A stretch of DNA of 64,000 nt, taken from assembly GCF_008831285.2 (NCBI RefSeq), contig NC_045141.1:17656106-17720105 (forward strand), written 5' to 3'. The first letter of the stretch is position 1. Every line of letters begins with the position of its first letter. The DNA is from Nymphaea colorata (Eukaryota > Streptophyta > Magnoliopsida > Nymphaeales > Nymphaeaceae). A program made the position numbers and the translations under genes. Shown here in pieces: positions 1 to 9,024 of this stretch. The notes under the pieces were generated by a model, which did no database searches, was not told where the DNA came from, and saw only the letters and a list, made by a program, of their open reading frames with translations.

Positions 1-863
1 ACATATTATGAGCGGAAAATTACTAAAATGCTCTTGCTGACTAAATGGAATGCTCTTCTACTTCTACTACAAGAGCAAAAGTAGTATGGAGCAAAAATGT
101 CCATGAAAAATGTCCTTCAATTTATACCATGTTTTGGGTGTTATATGCATAACATGGAAATTATCGTCATTTTATGACACAATTGAAATTCCTAAGTCTT
201 TTATGGAGGTTACCTTGCATATTATGGAAATGAAATCCCTCCCTCCTTATTGACGTACAAGGACTTGCTATACTTCTTGTCACGCCCACCTTTACGGGTC
301 ATAACTTTCATTTTAGCTTCCTACTCTCTTGAAATTGATTGCCTACTTTATGACTTATACTTGAAACATATTTTCTTTCTTGCTTCTGCTCCTCCATGTG
401 TTACTCTTTTATATCTTTTGGTTCGTGTATTTATCCTTCAACCCATACCTTTATGTACTAACAATCGCGGATTGAACGGACGTTGCTTGTTATAGGATGA
501 AACGCCGTGACACCCAAATTGGCCTCAGATTTAAAAGTATTTTTGGTTTTAATTTCGCCTTATCAACGCACAACGTAAAATATTGGGCAACACTGATCCT
601 GTCTGGGGAATTAGTCACAAAAGCGTCTCTACAAGTGAAAAAATGATCCTTCATTAGAACGGAGGGAAGCTTCTCGCTCCTCCGAGGATGAGAAAGGAGA
701 AGGAGAAGACGACGACGGGCGAGAGGGAGTGAGAACTAGCATTTGAGAAACGAATGCGGAGGGGAGGGGGATTCCTTTCCTCGTAGGCGATCCATGAAGG
801 GGAGAGAGACGATGATGGCCGCCTTTTTTCCCCTCCGATCGTTCGCCACGCCCTAGTATATAG

Positions 864-1123
864 ATGCTAAGCTCTGCAATTTCAAGGGTCGATTTTTCCA
901 TGTTCTTCAAGTTCCTCGTCACTGCTCTCCTGGGCGCCGCGGCGCTCCGTCTCATCAGGGATACAGCCTCCAGGTACCTGACGGTCGGGAGATTGGGGGG
1001 ACACCGGAGACCGGGGGCCGCAGGAGGTCGGACGGGTCATGGCGGTGGCAATCAATGCGTCTGCTTCGTCTGCCACAGGCCGTCCACCAAGAAATGCTCG
1101 CGGTGCAAGGCTGTGCGCTACTG
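864..1123 (+). pseudogene. Exon 1 fragment of a UBP15/16-like ubiquitin protease (MYND zinc finger), left arm
   Basis: The frame from ATG 864 (or ATG 900) encodes a hydrophobic N-terminus (FFKFLVTALLGAAALRLI) followed by the first half of a MYND zinc finger, CFVCHRPSTKKCSRCKAVRY. The exon ends at 1123 in phase 2, before a gtatgg donor. The next base would complete the Cys of the family motif RYC. An N-terminal membrane segment followed by MYND is typical of plant UBP15/16/17 deubiquitinases, which remove ubiquitin from substrates. The second half of the finger and the Cys/His protease domain do not follow; instead intron-like DNA runs into the palindrome centre. The exon is open and could be transcribed, but it cannot make a deubiquitinase. 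An alternative is exon 1 of another MYND protein. Confidence 0.7.
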
Positions 1124-3995
1124 GTATGGGATGGAATTCCTACTTTCTCTTCATGCATTGGTCGTTTGCCTTTTTTTTCCCTTCGGTGTTCTTAATTCCT
1201 TATCGTTTTGTGTTGAGTACTTTTTTTTTTTTGGGGAATAGTTCTGCTAATTGGTCCTAGTATTGGACTGATAATTATCCGGTATTTCCTTGTCCCTGCT
1301 GAGGATTTGGTTGATTTGTTGGTACCATATTCCGAGGTCCTAATTACTTAAATAAACTCGATGAAGTGGCTGCCATTTGGTATTGTCCGGATTCCACATG
1401 GTTTGTTGGTTTTGGACTTGCGTGGTTGTTGGCAATATGATCATGCATCATTGTTGTGGTGATGTTCTTCAAACTTCAAAGGGAATACTCTCATGTTTCT
1501 TATTTTTCACGTAACCCATAGTTTTAGGTTGAGGCGAAGATTCTGTTAGGTGTTAATTCCTTTGTGGATTTGGAGGTTTATGTATGCCGTGCTATTTTGG
1601 CGCTCGAAATTGCTTTCTTGGGGTTCAAGTATAAGCCTGGTGTTATTGCCTCAAGATAATGACTGAAGTTTGATTTGTCTCCCAGTTTCATGTTGTTTAC
1701 TTCTTATGGTTATCTGGTTTCACAAATTTAAATCCATTCCAAAGAAAAATACAGACCTCATAAATTCATGAGCATCTTCCTGTTTCCCATATCCAAGATT
1801 TTCACCAATGTTAGGAATGGGAGAAAGGATATTGATTGGTGAAAAAGGGTTGATATATAATTATGGAAAAGCTGATGTTGTTTGTCTGGGAGTTATTGCA
1901 TGTCTTCTCATAAGCAGCATTCTTATTCACAACTAAGTTTAATAAATGGAGCCAGCATGATCCTGTAATTTCTCCTTTTCCCATTAATAAGAAGTTTTTT
2001 TTTTCCCATTGATTGGCAACTAAATCAATTTCTAGAAAGTTTAATAACTTTTTGTTCAAAACTCTCTCTCTTTTCCCCCACCTTGACTATGTACAGCCAG
2101 AAGAGTGGCATTTAGCTGAGTTCAAAACAGACTGATTAGTTCTTTGCTGAACAGGCCCTTTGTTGACTGACTTTCCTTCTCTCAGCATCCCCCCATCTCC
2201 TCCCATATCTGGTAGGCTGAATGCTTTTCTTTTTAAAATATCCCGAGGTTCTCAAGTGGGAAATTTATTTAACGTTCCTCTGTTTGGTGTCTCGTGAGGC
2301 CTAGGGTCCCTCACGGCCATCGAATCCAGAAAGAATGAAATCTTTTTCAACAATCCCCAGAGAAGGGAAAACAATTCCCAAAAATATTTATAGTCCCTCC
2401 GACTACTAATCCCTGGTTTTTGAATTCGCTTAACATGGATTTGAGGTATCCAATCTGAAGCTATCAAACATAGCTTCCATACCTTTATAAAGAAAAAGGC
2501 TGAGTTGGAAGGGTACTCATCGTGGAAAGTGTTAAACGAAGCATTCAGCCTTCTTTCTGGATTCAGATGGAAAAGATAGTTTAACACTTTCCACGATAAG
2601 TACCCTCCTAGCTCAGCCTTTTTCTTTATAAAGGTATGGAAGCTATGTTTGATAGCTTCAGATTGGATACTCAAATCTATGTTAAGCGAATTCAAGAACC
2701 AGGGATTAGTAGTCGGAGGGACCATAAATATTTTTGGGAATTGTTTTCCCTTCCCTCGGGATTGTTGAAAAAGATTTCCTTCTTTCTGGATTCGACGGCC
2801 ATGAGGGACCCTAGGCCTCACGATACACCAAACAGAGGAACGTTAAATAAATTTCCCACTTGAGAACCTCGGGATATTTTAAAAAGAAAAGCATTCAGCC
2901 TACCAGATATGGGAGGAGATGGGGGGATGCTGAGAGAAGGAAAGTCAGTCAACAAAGGGCCTGTTCAGCAAAGAAACTAATCAGTCTCTTTTGAACTCAG
3001 CTAAATGCCACTCTTCTGGCTGTACATAGTCAAGGTGGGGGAAAAGAGAGAGAGAGTTTTGAACAAAAAGTTATTAAACTTTCTAGACATTGATTTAGTT
3101 GTCAATCAATGGGGGAAAAAAAAAACTTCTTATTAATGGGAAAAGAAGAAATTACAGGATCATGCTGGCTCCATTTATTAAACTTAGTTGTGAATAAGAA
3201 TTCTGCTTATGGGAAGACATGCAATAACTCCCAGACAAACAACATCAGCTTTTCCATAATTATATATTAACTCTTTTTCACCAATCAATATCCTTTCTTG
3301 CATTCCTAACATTGGTGGAAATCTTGGATATGGGAAACAGGAAGATGCTCATGAATTTATGAGGTCTGTATTTTTCTTTGGAATGGATTTAAATTTGTGA
3401 AACATAACCATAAGAAGTAAACAGCATGAAAACTGGGAGACAAATCAAACTTCTTTCATAACTTGAGGCAATAACACCAGGCTTATACTTGAACCCCAAA
3501 AAAGCAATTTCCAGCGCCAAAATAGCAAGGCATACATAAACCTCCAAATCAACAAAGGAACTAACACCTAACAGAATCTTCGCCTCAACCTAAAACTATG
3601 GGTTACCTGAAAAATAAGAAACATGAGAGTCCTTTTGAAGTTTGAAGAACATCACCACAACAATGATGCATGATCATATTGCCAACAACCACTCAAGTCC
3701 AAAACCAACAAGCTATGTGGAATCCGGACAATACCAAATCGCAGCCACTTCATTGAGTTTATTTAAGTAATTAGGACCTCGGAATATGGTACCAACAAAT
3801 CAACCAAATCCTCAGCAGGGACAAGCGGATAATAACGAAACCACGAATACGATCAGTCCAATACCAGGACCAATTAGCAGAACTAATCCCCCAAAAAAAG
3901 TACTCAACACAAAACCATAAGGAACTAAGAACAACGAAGGCGAAAAAAGGCAAACGACGAATGCATGAAGAGAAAGTAGGAATTCCATCCCATAC

Positions 3996-4247
3996 CAGTA
4001 GTGCACAGCCTTGCACCGCTAGCATTTTTTGGTGGACGGCCTGCGGTAGACGAAGCAGACGCCATTGATTACCACTGCATGCGTCCAACCCCCGCTGTCC
4101 TGCGTCGTCCCCCAATCTCCCGACCGTCAGGTACCTCGAGGCTGTATCCCTGACGAGACGGACCGCCGCGGCGCCCACCAGGAGAGCAGTGACGAGGAAC
4201 TTGAAGAACGTGGAAAAATCGACCCTTGAGATTGCAGAGTTTAGCAT
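3996..4247 (-). pseudogene. Broken mirror copy of the MYND exon 1, right arm
   Basis: This is the reverse-complement copy of the exon at 864-1123, reading toward the palindrome centre from ATG 4247. It shares the same N-terminus (DFSTFFKFLVTALL) but is damaged. An extra base just before the zinc finger (tggc for tgc near 4065) shifts the frame. In the ancestral frame the second Cys of the first CxxC is now Tyr, the Ser of KKCSRC is a TAG stop, and Arg of AVRY is His. The gtatgg donor is kept at 3995-3994. These lesions fall only in this arm, so it has drifted as non-coding DNA since the duplication. Confidence 0.75.
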
Positions 4248-5079
4248 CTATATACTAGGGTGTGGCGAGCGAACGGAAGGGAGAGAAGGCGGCCGTCGTC
4301 GTCTCTCTCCCCTTCATGGATCGCCTACAAGGAAAGGAATCCCCCTCCCCTCCGCGTTCGTTTCCCAAATGCTAGTTCTCACTCCCTCTCGCCCTTCGTC
4401 GTCTTCTCCGTCTCCTTTCTCATCCTCGGAGGAGCGAGAAGCTTCCCTCCCTTCTAATGAAGGATCATTTTTCACTTGTGGAAGACGCTTTTCTGACTAA
4501 TTCCCCGGACAGGATCAGTGTTGCCCAATATTTTACGTTGTGCGGTGATAAGGCGAAATTAAAACCAAAAATACTTTTAAATCTGAGGCCAATTTGGGTG
4601 TCACGGCGTTTCATCCTGTAACAAGCAACCTCCGTTCAATCCGCCATTGTTAGTAAATAAAAGGTATGGGTTGAAGGATAAATACACGAACCAAAAGATA
4701 TAAAAGAGTGACACATGGAGGAGCAGAAGTAAGAAAGAAAATATTTTTCAAGTATAAGGCAATCAATTTCAAGAGAGTAGGAAGCTAAAATGAGAGTTAT
4801 GGCCCGTAAAGGTGGGCGTGGCAAGTAGTATAGCAAGCATCAATAAGGAGGGATGGATTTCATTTCCATAATATGCAAGGTAACCCCCAAAAAGACTTAG
4901 GAATTTCAATTGTGTCATAAAGTGACGATAATTTTCACGTTATGCCTATAACTTCCAAAACATGGTATAAATTGAGGGACATTTTTCATGGACATTTTTG
5001 CTCCATACTACTTTTGCTCTTGTAGTAGAAGAGCATTCCTCAGCAGGAGCATTTTAGTAATTTTCAGCTCATAATAAGT

Positions 5080-5775
5080 AATAACATTTAAAATTGTAAA
5101 AGCATGCAGGTTTTTGAAAATCCTACAAAGAAGGTGGGTGTTTCTAGAATCTTGCGCCATACGTATATTTGGTCCTCGACTTCCTCCACTTTCTGTGTTT
5201 TGAGGACATTCAAGTTTTCATTTTTTTTTTCCCTTTTGTGTCTTGCAACCGCTTTCTTCCTCGAGAATGAAAGTTATTAAAAGGTTGGTAGGTGGCATTC
5301 CTGTATATGTGCCTAACAAAACTCATTGAGAATAGTATATTGCATCACATAAGCGACTGGCCTGGCTGTATACCAAGGGAGGCAACTTGGTCGTATTTCT
5401 ATTAAGAAACTTTCAGTAACTGACATAATAAAGAAGAACTTTCAAAATGAAAAAAAAAATCCTGTTTCCTTTTCATGGTGTAAATATTATATAAGCTTGT
5501 TTTTTTTTGGGTGTTCTGTAATGTCCATAAGCAACTCCCCACTTTGGAGTGACCTCCTCCTTTGATCCTTGATTACAAGTAGAACCTCCAAACCAGATGG
5601 ATTCATAATTTATGATTATCATATCAAATCCAACCTAAACTAAGTTAATATATTTATGTTCCGCGGAAAGTGAACTGTTTTCTTCCATTTTTTGGGGATA
5701 CGTAAGTTTGGGTTATGCATTGTAGATGCTTTGACAGTAGGCCCGTCAGGGAGCTTGTCCTTGGTTATGCAGACT

Positions 5776-5816
<41 letters not shown>

Positions 5817-6345
5817 CTTTCAAGAAGAGGTGTTCCCTTAATTATTTTGTTGGTAATCTTTATTACAAACCAGAGAAAATTTTCTCATTGTTTTGAACAA
5901 ATCCAGTCAAGTTAAACCATAATTGTGCCACCAACTAAAGTGACCCAATTTATTTCGGACAAAAATATTAGGTCGCCTCCCACCTTTTAGGGGGTTGGAC
6001 TTAAGACATTCAACTTGAAAGAGGCCAAGAGTTTAATACTCAACCATGATTCATAGCTGCCCCAACTTGCAAGAAAGAACAAATAAAACAAACACAAAAA
6101 GAAAGATAAAAGAAGTTGTCAATACCACGGTTACCACCTAGTTTTCCTCCCCTTTATGATTAATCTTAGGAACAATAACAAAAAAGTGACTCTCTCTCCC
6201 TCTCATATCTGTTCTTGGTTTGTCCAACTTAACTTGGTTGAATGACATCCGATTGTTACTTTGTTTTGCTATTGGATGCTATGATTTCGACCTTTTAACT
6301 GCACCTTCACTTCTTTGCCTCGACTACTAAGCGGTTCAGAACATA
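5080..6345. other. Intergenic DNA with a TA microsatellite
   Basis: No gene is recognisable here. There is a TA microsatellite at about 5778-5813, followed directly by the dispersed repeat at 5818-5953. The rest is AT-rich single-copy-looking sequence with only short chance open frames. Confidence 0.6.
5818..5953. repeat. Dispersed direct repeat, copy 1
   Basis: About 135 bp starting ttcaagaag and ending gacccaattta recurs almost unchanged at 20829-20964 in the same orientation. Both copies are preceded by AT-rich DNA with TA runs, and the flanking sequences then diverge. No coding content or terminal repeats were seen. It may be a fragment of a transposon LTR or of a short non-autonomous element. 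Confidence 0.8.
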
Positions 6346-6615
6346 ATGTCATGTCATGCCTTAAGACAGATATACAGACAACAACTGCTGAAACCAATGG
6401 ATGATGAACAGGTCTGTTTAATGATGCAAGAAGTGGACAAGAAGGGTGCTCTTCGCCCTGACATGTTTACTGGTCGGTTCTACAAGCAGTACTTTTGGGG
6501 AGGAATGGGGGACGATGGCTGCCAACCTCTAGAAAGTGATCTCAACAACAGGTGCATCCTTCACAGAATAAACAGGAACAAGTGTTATTATGATGCCAAG
6601 GAAAGAAAACTTTGA
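6346..6615 (+). CDS. Unrecognised open frame, possible exon
   Basis: This 89-codon frame has balanced composition with charged and aromatic residues, unlike the AT-rich chance frames around it (for example LLKPMDDEQVCLMMQEVD and FYKQYFWGGMGDDG). An ag dinucleotide at 6338-6339 could be a splice acceptor just upstream. I do not recognise the family. A second protein-like frame lies 1.7 kb downstream on the same strand (8282-8665), so the two may be exons or decayed pieces of one gene. It could also be chance or a transposon fragment. Confidence 0.3.
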   Translation: MSCHALRQIYRQQLLKPMDDEQVCLMMQEVDKKGALRPDMFTGRFYKQYFWGGMGDDGCQPLESDLNNRCILHRINRNKCYYDAKERKL

Positions 6616-7112
6616 GCCATCCACACTTATGACCCATTAATTTATGTGACTTTCTCTACAAATTTATTGTCTGTTGAGAATCGCAATGCATAAGCTTGTA
6701 ATTATTTGCCAAAAAGCCTTTTTCTAGAAAGGTTGAGGCAGTGTCATCCTGTTTCTCCTTTCTTGTTTCTCTTTGCCATAGAACTGCTTTATCTGGTGTT
6801 GGATGAGTAAGAAAGTGAGTACTGGTGAAATTGGGGACGCCTGAGTTGAACCATGGATATGAAAATTAATTTCCTGCGAGTGGAGATCTAAGGATGTTCA
6901 TATCACTCACGAAGTTGCAACTAATGTCTCCCCAAATAAACGATCTGCCAAACAGCAGGATTCTATTAGTAGACGATGGGCTCTGTTAGAAGAGAGGATT
7001 CCTCTTTTTAAATTGATTTGGCGAAATGAAAAGTAGATGCCAACGTCTACTTGTAAGTTTGATATCAAGGGTATCAACTGAACAAAGTTTGCCAAACCCC
7101 GGTTCATGTGGG

Positions 7113-7232
7113 AGCATTTGGTAACAGGAACACTATTCTTTAGGAGGTCTGTTTCATTAACCTATCCCAATCTTTGGGACATATTTATAAAACATTATGT
7201 TTCATAAGTGTTCCTGTTATAAAACAGCTTCT
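7113..7232. mobile_element. Small foldback/MITE-like element
   Basis: The left end tttggtaacaggaacact and the right end, read in reverse complement (tgttttataacaggaacact), form terminal inverted repeats of about 18 bp around a 120-bp body. Related ends occur near 46367-46582 and within 41150-41960. No clear target duplication was seen. Confidence 0.5.
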
Positions 7233-7619
7233 AACAGGGACATTGTGTGAGTGTCACACAAATGTGTGGGAATCCACCCCAAGAGCATATTTATGGAACA
7301 TCCATAAAGTGTTTTTGCTGAAAAATGATCCATGATATATTACTTGTACAACTTGAATCATGGTCTGGTAGGAGTCTGCCTTGTTACCGCAGCTTATTAT
7401 CTCATAGAAAAGAGTATTGAAGCAGCCATTTGAGGGGTGTCAACAGATGCTACTCGCATCAGACCCAGGTGCACTCGACCTGGTCCGAGTATCAAGTACC
7501 GCTGATCTAGATAAGAGTTAGCGACAACTATGCTTGGTCATGCAAGTTCTGCACATGTCAATCTTGGTTCCCATCTAATAAAATATTACACCTTTATGTT
7601 TTCAACGGAAATTCTGATG

Positions 7620-8060
7620 GGTTTTTAGTAAAGATGTCAACACGTCGGATTTAAATCAAATGTACCCTTAACCATATCTGTTTTTAGGATGTTCACACAT
7701 TTGCATTCAGATTCAAATACAAACAAAGAAAAGTCATATTCGAATATGAAAACCGATTTCACAAATTTGAATCTAATCCAAATCTGATCTTTACATTCAT
7801 ATCCGCATCCGAATTTGAATTTTGAACTGATTTAGCCGATTTTCAAAATGTACGAGCTTTAGATATGGGATATCTGTTTAAAAATAAATATGATATGAAT
7901 CCATATCCGAATCTGATTGAATATTTAAGTATATCTGAATCTGAACAGATGTCATTTTTTAAGTCTGTGATTTCTTAATCAGATATCAAATTTATTTTCA
8001 TATCAGATTTTTTTGAAATGATTCGGTTAGATACGTTATCTAAATCCGATATATTGGCTT
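7620..8060. repeat. Degenerate 'aatccgaa' repeat, copy 1
   Basis: A run of diverged short motifs (ccgaatctgaat, atccgaatttg and similar) forms a block that aligns as a whole with 43315-43575, with a weaker relative at 63780-64000. Shared internal landmarks such as aagaaaagtcatat and gaattttgaac show these are copies of one element, not just simple repeats. Confidence 0.65.
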
Positions 8061-8281
8061 CCCAAGTTTTTAGTCTATCCTGAAGTAGAATGTGAGTCAT
8101 GTACAGACTTTTGTCCCACAGATATCAAACCTATGGTGTGCTCCAAACAGTAATTGGAGGAGATTTTTCTCTCATAAAAAAAACCCAGATCCGTCCTCTT
8201 AGATTTTGTACAGGCAGGTTGCCAGTTCAACCCAACCATTGGTAAGTACTCGGCTCCGATGCCGAGATTCTTTCACAATTC

Positions 8282-8665
8282 ATGAACAAGGAATATGAAA
8301 TCATCTCGGCTGATATGTACAAGGGCAATGTAACTTTTAATTCACCTGAAAAATACAGAATGAAGATGGTGGGCCTTTCTCAAATTCAGAAACGGAATGC
8401 ACCTGATCTTCTCACAGGGCTGATGGCCTGCTTCCCAACCTTTAAAGATCGGACAGGAGCTGTGGCAGACCCCATTATCATGGAATTCCCCATGGTTGAC
8501 GATAAGCGGAGAACAAATTTGATGGGGTTAGCAGACATGTTTCTAAGCAGAAAAATAAATCGTTTACTCTGTTGGCTGGTGCATGCAATGCAGTTAGTTG
8601 TGTACTTCCTGATTAAGCCGCGAAAAAGAAAAATTAAACATGTGGAGAGTTTTCAAGTTGTATGA
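8282..8665 (+). CDS. Unrecognised open frame, possible exon
   Basis: This 127-codon frame has a protein-like core (TFNSPEKYRMKMVGLSQIQ, LLTGLMACFPTFKDRTGAV, IIMEFPMVDDKRRTNLMGLA) and a less convincing tail after about residue 95. I do not recognise the family. Its composition differs from the surrounding AT-rich DNA. It sits on the same strand as the frame at 6346-6615 and may be another exon of the same unknown or decayed gene. No start-site context supports the first ATG. Confidence 0.35.
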   Translation: MNKEYEIISADMYKGNVTFNSPEKYRMKMVGLSQIQKRNAPDLLTGLMACFPTFKDRTGAVADPIIMEFPMVDDKRRTNLMGLADMFLSRKINRLLCWLVHAMQLVVYFLIKPRKRKIKHVESFQVV

Positions 8666-9024
8666 CTACTAATTGTCATCTGAATTAGAAAGAAAAGGTA
8701 GTACAAGGTGTGGAGCCACATGGGGACTGGGGCATAACCGCAGAAATACAAAATTACATAAATGTCTTTACAAAAAAAAAAAATCATCTATTAAGTATAG
8801 ATCAAGCTCCACACTCGGACATTTGATCCTGGAATGTGAAATTAAACTTGTGTTATATGTGAACCAGACATTTTTAGCTTTTTCGCAACATCAAACCATT
8901 TGCACAAACGAAACTTGAGTCATGCAAATTATGTGTAAAAAAGCAATTCATTTATATGTGCCCATCCTTCATAAAAGTGAGATAAAGCAGAAACAAAGGT
9001 TGACTTAGATATAAACCGTTGAGA
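8666..9024. other. Gene-free gap
   Basis: I see no gene here. It probably includes the 3' end of the minus-strand transporter gene that stops at 9025. Confidence 0.5.

Larger units (their letters stand above)
1..5079. repeat. Giant imperfect palindrome (about 2.5-kb arms, 41-bp loop)
   Basis: The arm 1-2537 is matched in reverse complement by 2579-5079, leaving a 41-bp loop at 2538-2578. Around the loop, cgtggaaagtgttaaac (2521) pairs with its complement starting at 2579. At the far end, position 1 aligns with about 5079, so the left arm may continue outside the window. Where I compared the arms (about 300 bp next to the loop) they differ by roughly 4%, with a few small indels; elsewhere they share the same landmarks. 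Each arm carries, from outside in, upstream DNA, a MYND-type exon (864-1123 and 3996-4247), intron-like sequence, and an inner 300-bp segment of unknown origin. Open frames across the loop are products of the symmetry. Confidence 0.95.
6616..8281. other. Gene-free stretch with a small foldback element and degenerate repeats
   Basis: No gene was identified. The stretch holds the foldback element at 7113-7232 and the AT-rich hexamer-like repeat at 7620-8060. If the frames at 6346 and 8282 belong to one gene, this would be intron. Confidence 0.5.

Noticed and set aside
629-1158. Minus-strand frames opposite the left MYND exon
   Set aside because: Antisense shadows of a GC-rich exon and leader; no conserved motif.
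2252-2821. 189-codon minus-strand frame across the palindrome centre
   Set aside because: It reads the same DNA twice in mirror image. Its length comes from symmetry and it has no family motif.
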